From Candidatus Uhrbacteria bacterium RIFCSPHIGHO2_02_FULL_57_19 (GTDB lineage: Bacteria > Patescibacteriota > Patescibacteriia > 2-12-FULL-57-11): a DNA stretch of 21,629 bases. Positions 1 through 5,323 of the stretch are shown piece by piece. The stretch covers positions 1-21,629 of the forward strand of contig MGDZ01000039.1 in the NCBI GenBank assembly GCA_001791115.1, written 5' to 3'. Within the stretch, counting starts at the first letter, position 1, and each line of letters opens with the position of its first letter. A program made the position numbers and the translations under genes. Below the pieces are notes generated by a model. The model saw nothing but the letters and a program-made list of their open reading frames with translations. It did no database searches and was not told where the DNA came from.

Positions 1-29
1 AAGGGGTAGTTGGAAGTAGTCAAATTTCA

Positions 30-227
30 TCACCGGAAACTGCCAACGTAGGGAACTACCTCTGACGGAACACGAAAGAGGATGGGGTCGTCGAATCCCC
101 GTTGTTTTGCCTTCTCCACCACCTCATGCACGGATGTTCCGCTTGCAACTACCGTCTTTTCGTCGTCCTTCAAGGCAACCCAAAGTCCCTTGTACTTCTT
201 ATAAATATGTGTCCAGTCGATAGCCAT
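30..227 (-). CDS. DUF5678-like small protein
   Basis: A 65-aa protein beginning MAIDWTHIYKKYKGLWVALK. The pattern (aromatic-rich start, 'WVALKDDEKTVVASG', then a helix with 'VVEKAKQRGFDDPILFRVP', ending 'VVPYVG') is what I know from DUF5678, a family of short proteins of unknown function common in CPR bacteria and archaea. An upstream in-frame TTG at 245 is open, but the ATG at 227 is preferred because family members start just before the W-x-x-I-Y-K-K-Y block and a promoter ends about 10 nt before it. No Shine-Dalgarno is visible, so the mRNA may be leaderless. The gene lies beyond the res terminator and has its own promoter, so it is probably not part of the restriction operon. Its function is unknown. 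Confidence 0.8.
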   Translation of the reverse strand: MAIDWTHIYKKYKGLWVALKDDEKTVVASGTSVHEVVEKAKQRGFDDPILFRVPSEVVPYVGSFR

Positions 228-235
228 ATGGAACA

Positions 236-264
236 AGAATACCAAATTTGCCGTACCAGATCAA
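236..264 (-). promoter_or_regulatory. Candidate promoter of the DUF5678 gene
   Basis: Read on the minus strand: TTGATC (-35, 264-259), a 17-nt spacer, TATTCT (-10, 241-236). Initiation about 7 nt later would fall at or just before the ATG at 227, implying a leaderless or nearly leaderless mRNA. Each hexamer matches consensus at 4 of 6 positions. Confidence 0.45.
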
Positions 265-292
265 GTTGCAGCCTTGCTCAATTTCCCAATGC

Positions 293-312
293 GACAATTC
301 TCGAGAATTGTC
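293..312. promoter_or_regulatory. Perfect 20-bp palindrome, possible operator
   Basis: GACAATTCTCGAGAATTGTC is identical to its own reverse complement. A second, one-mismatch copy lies 137 bp away (430-449). The palindrome is about 30 bp upstream of the -35 box of the DUF5678 gene. A dimeric regulator site is plausible but unproven; a dispersed genomic repeat is the alternative. Confidence 0.5.
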
Positions 313-367
313 CTATGGAAAAAATACGCACGGACCTTCGGGTCGGAACCCCTCTCTAATTCGCGCG

Positions 368-411
368 AACCTGCCTCTACCTGTCGGTAGACAGGTGCCG
401 GCAGGCAGGTT
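368..411. repeat. Intergenic palindromic repeat (REP-like)
   Basis: Nested inverted repeats: outer arms AACCTGCCT (368-376) and AGGCAGGTT (403-411), with an inner perfect hairpin ACCTGTC-GGTA-GACAGGT (379-396). The 15-nt block TGCCGGCAGGCAGGT (396-410) occurs again, exactly, inside rpoC (17731-17745). This fits a dispersed palindromic repeat family rather than a gene-specific signal. Confidence 0.7.
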
Positions 412-429
412 AGAGCCGGGTTGGGATGG

Positions 430-449
430 GACATTTCTCGAGAATTGTC
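430..449. promoter_or_regulatory. Second copy of the 20-bp palindrome (one mismatch)
   Basis: GACATTTCTCGAGAATTGTC differs from the site at 293-312 at one base, and both are followed by CCTA. With one more base pair each side it forms a 22-bp near-palindrome (429-450). It lies between the res terminator and the DUF5678 promoter. I see no coding sequence in the rest of 246-550. Confidence 0.5.
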
Positions 450-486
450 CTACGGGGGATGGGGCGGCGGACCTGGGGCATGGTCC

Positions 487-506
487 AAAAAACCGGCCCC
501 GGCCGG
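487..506 (-). terminator. Rho-independent terminator of res
   Basis: On the minus strand a GC-only hairpin, CCGGCC-GG-GGCCGG (506-493), is followed by TTTTTT (492-487), 45 nt after the res stop codon. Confidence 0.8.
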
Positions 507-550
507 CGTTTCGATTCCTTATTCTCCTATTCGCGCGAGTTAGAACCTAG

Positions 551-3235
551 TTAGAATGGACGCTTCGGACGTTCCCCTGAAAAGACACTAGCAACTCCTG
601 CGAAATTCTTTATCTTCGACTTGTATTTCTCCCACAACTCCTCGGGAACGTAGATCATCTCGTACCGGAACCGCTTCTGCGCCGAGCTCGCATCGACGCA
701 CCACTGAGCAAGTCGCTCAATCTTCCCCGGATCCTCGACATCTTCACGCCCTTTGGTTTCGATCACCACGATCGTTTGCGAATCTTTCTTGACCACAAAG
801 TCAGGCTGATACGTGGCGATGCCGCCACCGGCCGTCCGATACTCTATCTTGAACCCCACTGTTTCGTGGTTCTTAGCGAACGAAAGTATATCAGAACAAC
901 CATCGAGGAATCGAGCGAAATCGTATTCAAGGCCGCTGTCTCCCACAAAGCGATTAAAAACGCTTTTCTTCGTAAGGAGATATTCCTGCTGTCGGGCGAC
1001 GAAGGGTTTGGTCTCACTTAAACGAATATAGCGGCGCACTTCCACTCCACCTTTGTCCACTACCGTCAGTTTTCCGATTTCGCGTTTGAATGTTTCGATG
1101 ATGATTTTCGTCGCCTGCGGTTCAGAGAGATTTTTTATTGTCTGCGGATCGTCCAGGGCGACCCTTTCGCCAAAAAGCCGATCGGCCGCGAATTCGCGAA
1201 TCTTTTCAAAAAGAATGTCATGACCAGAAACCAAATGCAGATCACGCATGATCTCCTTGGTGAACCAGCCGAGAACATTCCGGTAATCCGGCGCCGCAGA
1301 CTCTCCCACCGCGAGCTCGTGTGATACTTCCCCACTGACGACTTTTCGAAACACGATCTTTCGAAGTTCGGACTCGCTGAAGGTTCGGTGTGTAACCGGC
1401 AGAAAGGCGAACGCCATCGCATCCAGTTCCGCAAGATTGCGATACTCCTGATGAAGCCGCGGCGTTAAAACGGGAATCTCTATGTCCAATGAGTCGAGAT
1501 CCTTCTTTTCATTCTTCGCGTCAACTTCGACGATCACCGGGCTTACGGCGCGATGTTCCAGATCCATCCTTCGATAAGTGAGTTCCACTCCTTCCCGCTT
1601 GATGGATTCGACAAAATCCATGAACGCCGGCGTTCCCACCACCGCCACCTCTTCCGGAACCCCCTGTCCGAAATACATGAGCCGTAGTCCGCGGCCAAGC
1701 GTTTGTTCCGGCAGAATGTTGCTTTTAGACGAATACGAGCGCAATCCCACGATCGTCGTCACGTTCCTCACGTCCCAGCCCTCTTTGAGCATGAGCACCG
1801 AGACGACCGCACGATGGCGGCTTTCAATTCCATCAATGTTACTCGCTTCTTCCCGCAAGCGGCGCAATTCCTCGATGTCTTTTTTCCCTCGTCCCTCAAC
1901 GATGTCGCCTGATTTGTTGGTGTGGATGGTCAGCACGCGATCGCGAAGATCCGGGTAGACCACCTCTAGGTGTTTGGCCACCGTATCGCAATTCGTCGTG
2001 TCATCGGTCATCACAAAAAGGACTGCCTTCTTCCCGATCTTCCCGTGCTCCTCGAAACTTTTTTTCCACTCCAAGTAGCCGATGTGAAGGAATTGCTGGT
2101 ATCGTTCGATGAAATTCGCTGACTCAGCTTCCTTAAGCTTCGCGCGACTCGCTGCGTCGGGGAGCACCGGGTGTTTCACTACACCCTGATGAATCGCTTC
2201 GACAAGCGGATAATCGCAAATCACTTGGGGAAATAACCGCCCCTTCTCGCCGCGCGGCGTGGCCGTCACGTCCACCTGTAGCGAAAGTTCCTTCCCTTTG
2301 AGTTTCAGCTGGCTGGCAATGTCGGCAATAGCTTGAAACCAAGCCAGCTTTTCATCGTGAATGTGATGCGCCTCATCGTTCAGGACCATGATCTCATCCA
2401 CACCGCGCACGATTTCCCCAAGATCCACGAGGCGCTCCGTTGTCTTTCCGACCGGCTTGGGACCGAGAAAATATTCCTCACCAGAGCTGTTGGTGGGCAC
2501 ATGGCCCGTGTAAACGCGGTGGATGTTGGTAAGAAAGATGTTGCCATAGCGAGAGACTCCTCTGACCTCGTCCTGAAGATGCAATTTTGGTTGGAAATCG
2601 CTCTGCCAATCGCGGCCCTCATAGCCGTTCTCGGGAAGCATCGGATCGCTGAAAAAAACATTGAGCCCGTCGAAGTCATGCCGCAAACGCTCCAACACGA
2701 TGATGTTCGGCGCGATGACAAGGAAGTTCCTGGAAAGCGGCGAATCCTCCTCGTAAAGCTTGTGAAAATAACTCCACACGACGAGCAGGGCGAGCACCTT
2801 GGTCTTGCCACTGCCGGTGGCCATCTTCAACACCAGCCGCGGCCAGTCCTCGGCGAACATCCCGGGCGCGAGACGACCTGTAGTGTCAAAACGGATGAGA
2901 TCAACCTTGTCGCGCACGCCCGCGACCTCGTGCAGATAGATCACGCTCTCTACCGCCTCGCGCTGGGCGAAATAGAAACGGAACGGAACTAGAACCCCGT
3001 CCTTCTCCGTGAAGTGCGGCTCGACAAACCACCAGCGCAGCAGCGCCTTGCTCGTCGCGCTCGCCCCGGCATAGCCGCTCTCGCGCCACTCCTTCACCTT
3101 TCTCCTGACCATCGGCACCAACGGAGGCAATAAATCTTCCGCCTTCTTCCCCCGTTCCTCCTCACCAGGAACCCACCGGACCTCGGGGTCCAGCATGGCG
3201 TAGGGGTCTCTGGAAAAGTCAGGATGCAATGACAT
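551..3235 (-). CDS. res: Type III restriction enzyme, Res subunit
   Basis: An 894-aa ATP-dependent translocase and endonuclease that, with Mod, cleaves unmodified DNA. The N-terminus MSLHPDFSRDPYAMLDP matches the conserved Res start. SF2 motifs are visible: Walker A 'MATGSGKT' (about residues 137-145), DEAH-type 'NDEAHH' (about 286), 'TATPRG', and motif VI 'QTLGRGLRL'. The C-terminus carries a PD-(D/E)xK nuclease core, 'YQPDFVV...IVVIETKGRE' (about 810-830), with D, E and K all present. Length is slightly below the usual 900-1000 aa, but all expected parts are there, so it looks intact. The start is the ATG 17 nt after the pRiA4b-like stop. Two extra fragments of the same 5' end occur upstream (3703-3756 and 4620-4793). 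It is the last gene of the mod-res locus. Confidence 0.96.
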   Translation of the reverse strand: MSLHPDFSRDPYAMLDPEVRWVPGEEERGKKAEDLLPPLVPMVRRKVKEWRESGYAGASATSKALLRWWFVEPHFTEKDGVLVPFRFYFAQREAVESVIYLHEVAGVRDKVDLIRFDTTGRLAPGMFAEDWPRLVLKMATGSGKTKVLALLVVWSYFHKLYEEDSPLSRNFLVIAPNIIVLERLRHDFDGLNVFFSDPMLPENGYEGRDWQSDFQPKLHLQDEVRGVSRYGNIFLTNIHRVYTGHVPTNSSGEEYFLGPKPVGKTTERLVDLGEIVRGVDEIMVLNDEAHHIHDEKLAWFQAIADIASQLKLKGKELSLQVDVTATPRGEKGRLFPQVICDYPLVEAIHQGVVKHPVLPDAASRAKLKEAESANFIERYQQFLHIGYLEWKKSFEEHGKIGKKAVLFVMTDDTTNCDTVAKHLEVVYPDLRDRVLTIHTNKSGDIVEGRGKKDIEELRRLREEASNIDGIESRHRAVVSVLMLKEGWDVRNVTTIVGLRSYSSKSNILPEQTLGRGLRLMYFGQGVPEEVAVVGTPAFMDFVESIKREGVELTYRRMDLEHRAVSPVIVEVDAKNEKKDLDSLDIEIPVLTPRLHQEYRNLAELDAMAFAFLPVTHRTFSESELRKIVFRKVVSGEVSHELAVGESAAPDYRNVLGWFTKEIMRDLHLVSGHDILFEKIREFAADRLFGERVALDDPQTIKNLSEPQATKIIIETFKREIGKLTVVDKGGVEVRRYIRLSETKPFVARQQEYLLTKKSVFNRFVGDSGLEYDFARFLDGCSDILSFAKNHETVGFKIEYRTAGGGIATYQPDFVVKKDSQTIVVIETKGREDVEDPGKIERLAQWCVDASSAQKRFRYEMIYVPEELWEKYKSKIKNFAGVASVFSGERPKRPF

Positions 3236-3252
3236 ACAACGAAAACGACATA

Positions 3253-3675
3253 CTAGTACTGTCTCGGCGCCCGGCCGGATTGCGCGAGCACACGCGGGAG
3301 CTTGGCACCCTTCGCCACCGTTCCCGAACCCATGCTCTCTATAACAAAGCGCCAGCCATCACCGTAGTCAAAAAGCATCATCATGCGTTTGCCCGGTTCA
3401 ATCCAAACATCCTTGCATTTTGTTTTCTTCACACTGCCGGCGCCAGTCGGCTCCACGTCCGGTAAATCAGTAAAAAGCTCATATTGTTCCTTCGAGTCAT
3501 GATACCTCCCTTCCGTGATATCACTGAAAAAACCAAAACAATGATCGAAGTCGAAACCGTACGCCGCAACAACGGCTTTAGCCAGCGCATAAAGACTTGC
3601 GCCGGCAGAAATTTCAAAATCGCGCGAAACCTTCTTGTTTCTCATCATCCATGTATGGAATCGCAGGGTGTTCAT
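3253..3675 (-). CDS. Plasmid pRiA4b ORF-3-like protein
   Basis: A 140-aa protein matching the pRiA4b ORF-3-like family (PF07929 type). It shows the N-terminal strand 'TLRFHTWMMRNKKVSRDFEI', a helix 'SLYALAKAVVAAYGFDFDHCFGFF', the signature 'MMMLFDYGDGWRFVIE' near residues 98-113, and the C-terminal 'LPRVLAQSGRAPRQY' (family pattern: P, G, aPpE-like). Its biochemical role is unknown; relatives are frequent on plasmids and in defence neighbourhoods. It starts 27 nt after the stop of a res 5' fragment and ends 17 nt before the intact res. That placement suggests a cassette inserted into the 5' part of a mod-res operon rather than an original component. The start ATG at 3675 fits the family. Confidence 0.85.
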   Translation of the reverse strand: MNTLRFHTWMMRNKKVSRDFEISAGASLYALAKAVVAAYGFDFDHCFGFFSDITEGRYHDSKEQYELFTDLPDVEPTGAGSVKKTKCKDVWIEPGKRMMMLFDYGDGWRFVIESMGSGTVAKGAKLPRVLAQSGRAPRQY

Positions 3676-3702
3676 ATTAGCGCTTCAACCGCAACACCGA
3701 AC

Positions 3703-3756
3703 CTAGGGGTTCAGGATGGCGTAGGGATCTTTGGTGAACTCGGGATGGAGGGACAT
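3703..3756 (-). pseudogene. Fragment of res 5' end (17 codons, copy 2)
   Basis: ATG at 3756 opens a 17-codon reading frame, MSLHPEFTKDPYAILNP, then TAG. It matches the first 17 residues of the intact Res with five substitutions, all conservative except none that break the pattern, and about 40 of 51 bases are identical by my hand alignment. The similarity stops at the TAG, 27 nt before the pRiA4b-like start. The divergence argues for origin from another res allele rather than a recent local duplication. Confidence 0.8.
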
Positions 3757-3759
3757 GGG

Positions 3760-3768
3760 TGTGGATAA
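3760..3768. promoter_or_regulatory. Solitary consensus DnaA box
   Basis: TGTGGATAA (TTATCCACA on the minus strand) matches the DnaA 9-mer consensus. It lies 3 bp before the -35 box of the plus-strand RNA promoter. A single box can occur by chance. Confidence 0.3.
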
Positions 3769-3771
3769 CTT

Positions 3772-3801
3772 TTGACAACGACTAGCCGTTTAAGGTATCC
3801 T
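3772..3801 (+). promoter_or_regulatory. Sigma70-type promoter of the structured RNA
   Basis: TTGACA (3772-3777), an 18-nt spacer, TATCCT (3796-3801). It runs against all neighbouring genes and points directly at the RNA that would start near 3808. Its first 19 bases, TTGACAACGACTAGCCGTT, match a second plus-strand promoter at 9226 in 17 of 19 positions. Confidence 0.7.
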
Positions 3802-3807
3802 GTAGGC

Positions 3808-3906
3808 GGATACTTCACCGATAGCAATTCGCTGGATGACACGTGCGAAGTTCGCACTTCCCGCAAGGGATAGTCACAGTGGGTTGCTTTTGGTGAAGTA
3901 TTTTTT
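3808..3906 (+). ncRNA. Structured ncRNA (three-way junction) next to DUF3800
   Basis: A candidate RNA of about 99 nt with its own promoter and intrinsic end. P1: ATACTTCACC (3810-3819) pairs perfectly with GGTGAAGTAT (3892-3901), followed by TTTTTT (3901-3906). P2: AGCAATTCGCTG (3823-3834) pairs over 12 positions with CAGTGGGTTGCT (3877-3888), including three G-U pairs; after a GA bulge, TGAC (3837-3840) pairs with GTCA (3873-3876). The junction holds P3, GTGCGA-AGT-TCGCAC (3843-3857), and P4, TCCC-GCAA-GGGA (3859-3870), with a GNRA tetraloop. The G-U pairs would become A-C mismatches on the other strand, and promoter and U-run are also on plus, so plus is the RNA strand. Its 3' third is antisense to the last codons of the DUF3800 gene. 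DUF3800-associated RNA motifs have been described by comparative genomics; I cannot say whether this is one of them. The fold is seen in sequence; the function is unknown. Confidence 0.75.
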
Positions 3907-4614
3907 ATTGCAAACGTCCTGTATCCTGCCGATCTTTCCTTGAACGAGACGATACCATTTGTCTTCACCCGTCTCGAAAACCTTGAAGACCGCAAAAGCG
4001 GCATAGTCCGCGACTTGAAGTCCGGCATGCGTATAATGCGGGTTGTGTTGATAGGTCAAACGGAGATCCGCGCGAAGATTCGGATGCTTATTGAGATAGT
4101 CGAGGCGCACGCACTCGACCTCCGTCTCTAATTCCCGTCGGAGCTTCAGCTTACTGTCCTTCCGGGAAAAAATGATTTCCGTCCGCTCTGTTTGGTGACA
4201 AAGATCACGCAACAGCTGTCCCGCCATGACACCGTACATCCGACCGGGATTTTCCCGAAGCGCAGGATAGCATTTCATCTTATCAACGACGACCACGTCA
4301 ATCCTGATGTCGAGATCGTTGAGAAAACGGTAGAAACGTTCGCGAATTTCCGGAAAATCGTCCGTGGCATGGAATGCCTCGAGGGAATATGCCGTCGAGA
4401 AGTATTTCTTCAATAAAGGATCACCTATCAATTCCGTCTTGAAATCACCAACGATGCGACGAAGCTCAAGGTGGTCATTCGACCGAACCGCAGCCAGGAC
4501 GAGGAACTTGCTCGCGAGTCCGCGTTCAACGAGGTTGATGCCGCCGGAGGAATACACCTCCGGTTTCCCGCTCTCATCAAGAAAGATGAACTGTTGCGGC
4601 AATAACTCCTTCAT
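3874..4614 (-). CDS. DUF3800 domain protein
   Basis: A 246-aa protein with the DUF3800 hallmarks: 'FIFLDESGKPEV' near the N-terminus, a central 'IRIDVVVVDKMKCYP' strand and the C-terminal 'THAGLQVADYAAFAVFKVFE' helix. The family is thought to have an RNase H-like fold, which would make a nuclease role possible, but the activity is unproven. The ATG at 4614 is preferred to an in-frame TTG at 4623 because it directly precedes 'KELLPQQFIFLDESG'. The gene sits between two fragments of the res 5' end (4620-4793 and 3703-3756). A plus-strand structured RNA begins beyond its stop and overlaps its last 33 nt in convergent orientation. Gene plus RNA therefore look like one cassette inserted in the mod-res locus. 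Confidence 0.9.
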   Translation of the reverse strand: MKELLPQQFIFLDESGKPEVYSSGGINLVERGLASKFLVLAAVRSNDHLELRRIVGDFKTELIGDPLLKKYFSTAYSLEAFHATDDFPEIRERFYRFLNDLDIRIDVVVVDKMKCYPALRENPGRMYGVMAGQLLRDLCHQTERTEIIFSRKDSKLKLRRELETEVECVRLDYLNKHPNLRADLRLTYQHNPHYTHAGLQVADYAAFAVFKVFETGEDKWYRLVQGKIGRIQDVCNKKYFTKSNPL

Positions 4615-4619
4615 ATATA

Positions 4620-4793
4620 TCAATTTCTTCGGATCCTTATAACTTTAAAACTCCGCTCTGTTATGGGCAAAACTGCTTCCTGTTGATAAGTATATGATAA
4701 AAATAATTTTTCATAACATACACCAGGAAACCACCGGACCTCGGGGTCCAGGGCGGTGTAGGGGTCTTTTGGAAAGTCAGGATGGAGGAACAT
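4620..4793 (-). pseudogene. Fragment of res 5' end (copy 3) with a non-homologous tail
   Basis: ATG at 4793, 5 nt after the stop of the membrane-protein gene, opens a 57-codon frame. Its first 24 codons are res-like (MFLHPDFPKDPYTALDP, then EVRWFPG). By hand alignment about 60 of 72 bases match the intact res, with a continuous identical run across codons 15-21. After 'FPG' the sequence switches to unrelated AT-rich DNA that leads into the DUF3800 gene, and the frame stops at 4620. The start sits exactly where a res gene would be expected after mod and the membrane gene, so this is probably the original res start, cut off by insertion. Confidence 0.8.
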
Positions 4794-4798
4794 ATCAC

Positions 4799-5323
4799 TT
4801 ACATTTGCTGTTTCTCTTTTACTTCCCTACCGGTAATAGAATCGATCCCAGTAACTGTAACCAAAACTTCATCAGTCACGGTCGGAACACTGATGACTAG
4901 TTCCTGACCTGCACTAATACTTGTTGTTGAAAAACTAGAGGTTCTTGCAGGGTCAAAAACAGGAGGATAAAAATTATTTAGGGTCTGAACGGTCGGGCTC
5001 GCACTCCCCGGTTGTGAATATCTAGCTGTTACTTTCATTTGCGAAAGTGTTGCCTTCCCATCGTTTCGAATCAATGCGAATCCCTTCTGATAATTTCCGA
5101 CAACTCTTTTTTCAATTACAATTTTCACGTTCTTATCCTCAAGTTGCCGATTTTTCTTAAAAACTACAACAACCGCCGAAATAAAAAGTCCTGTCATCAA
5201 CAAATATCCAGGTCGGAGCTTAGTATTTGGTAAAAAATAGTTAAAAAAATCGACGACAGCAAAGACCAATGCGAACCAGCTGACAATAATCTCCCTGAAT
5301 GCAAGAATAATTTCTTTCTTCAT
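4799..5323 (-). CDS. Two-TM membrane protein in the mod-res operon
   Basis: A 174-aa protein I do not recognise. Two hydrophobic segments lie near the N-terminus ('IIVSWFALVFAVVDFFNYFL', about residues 12-31, and 'GYLLMTGLFISAVVVVF', about 39-55). They are followed by a charged stretch and a beta-rich C-terminal domain of about 110 residues with Ser/Thr-rich loops. With both TM helices the bulk domain should be on the same side as the N-terminus, probably the cytoplasm. The start overlaps the mod stop (ATGA, 4 nt), implying translational coupling, and its stop is 5 nt before a res start fragment. The ancestral order therefore appears to have been mod - this gene - res, which makes it a likely intrinsic partner rather than a passenger. 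AT content is clearly higher than in mod. Confidence 0.8.
   Translation of the reverse strand: MKKEIILAFREIIVSWFALVFAVVDFFNYFLPNTKLRPGYLLMTGLFISAVVVVFKKNRQLEDKNVKIVIEKRVVGNYQKGFALIRNDGKATLSQMKVTARYSQPGSASPTVQTLNNFYPPVFDPARTSSFSTTSISAGQELVISVPTVTDEVLVTVTGIDSITGREVKEKQQM

Noticed and set aside
248..550. 100-codon plus-strand frame in the palindrome-rich gap
   Set aside because: It runs through palindromes, a hairpin repeat and a terminator, has no ribosome site and no recognisable protein features.
3760..3768. DnaA box as a replication origin
   Set aside because: A single box with no cluster, no AT-rich unwinding region and no dnaA/dnaN genes nearby.
3808..3906. Possibility that the structured segment is SRP RNA, tmRNA, 6S RNA or a tRNA
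   Set aside because: It lacks the SRP tetraloop-domain consensus, any tRNA-like acceptor with CCA and T-loop, and a 6S-type large bubble; it is also too short for tmRNA or 6S.
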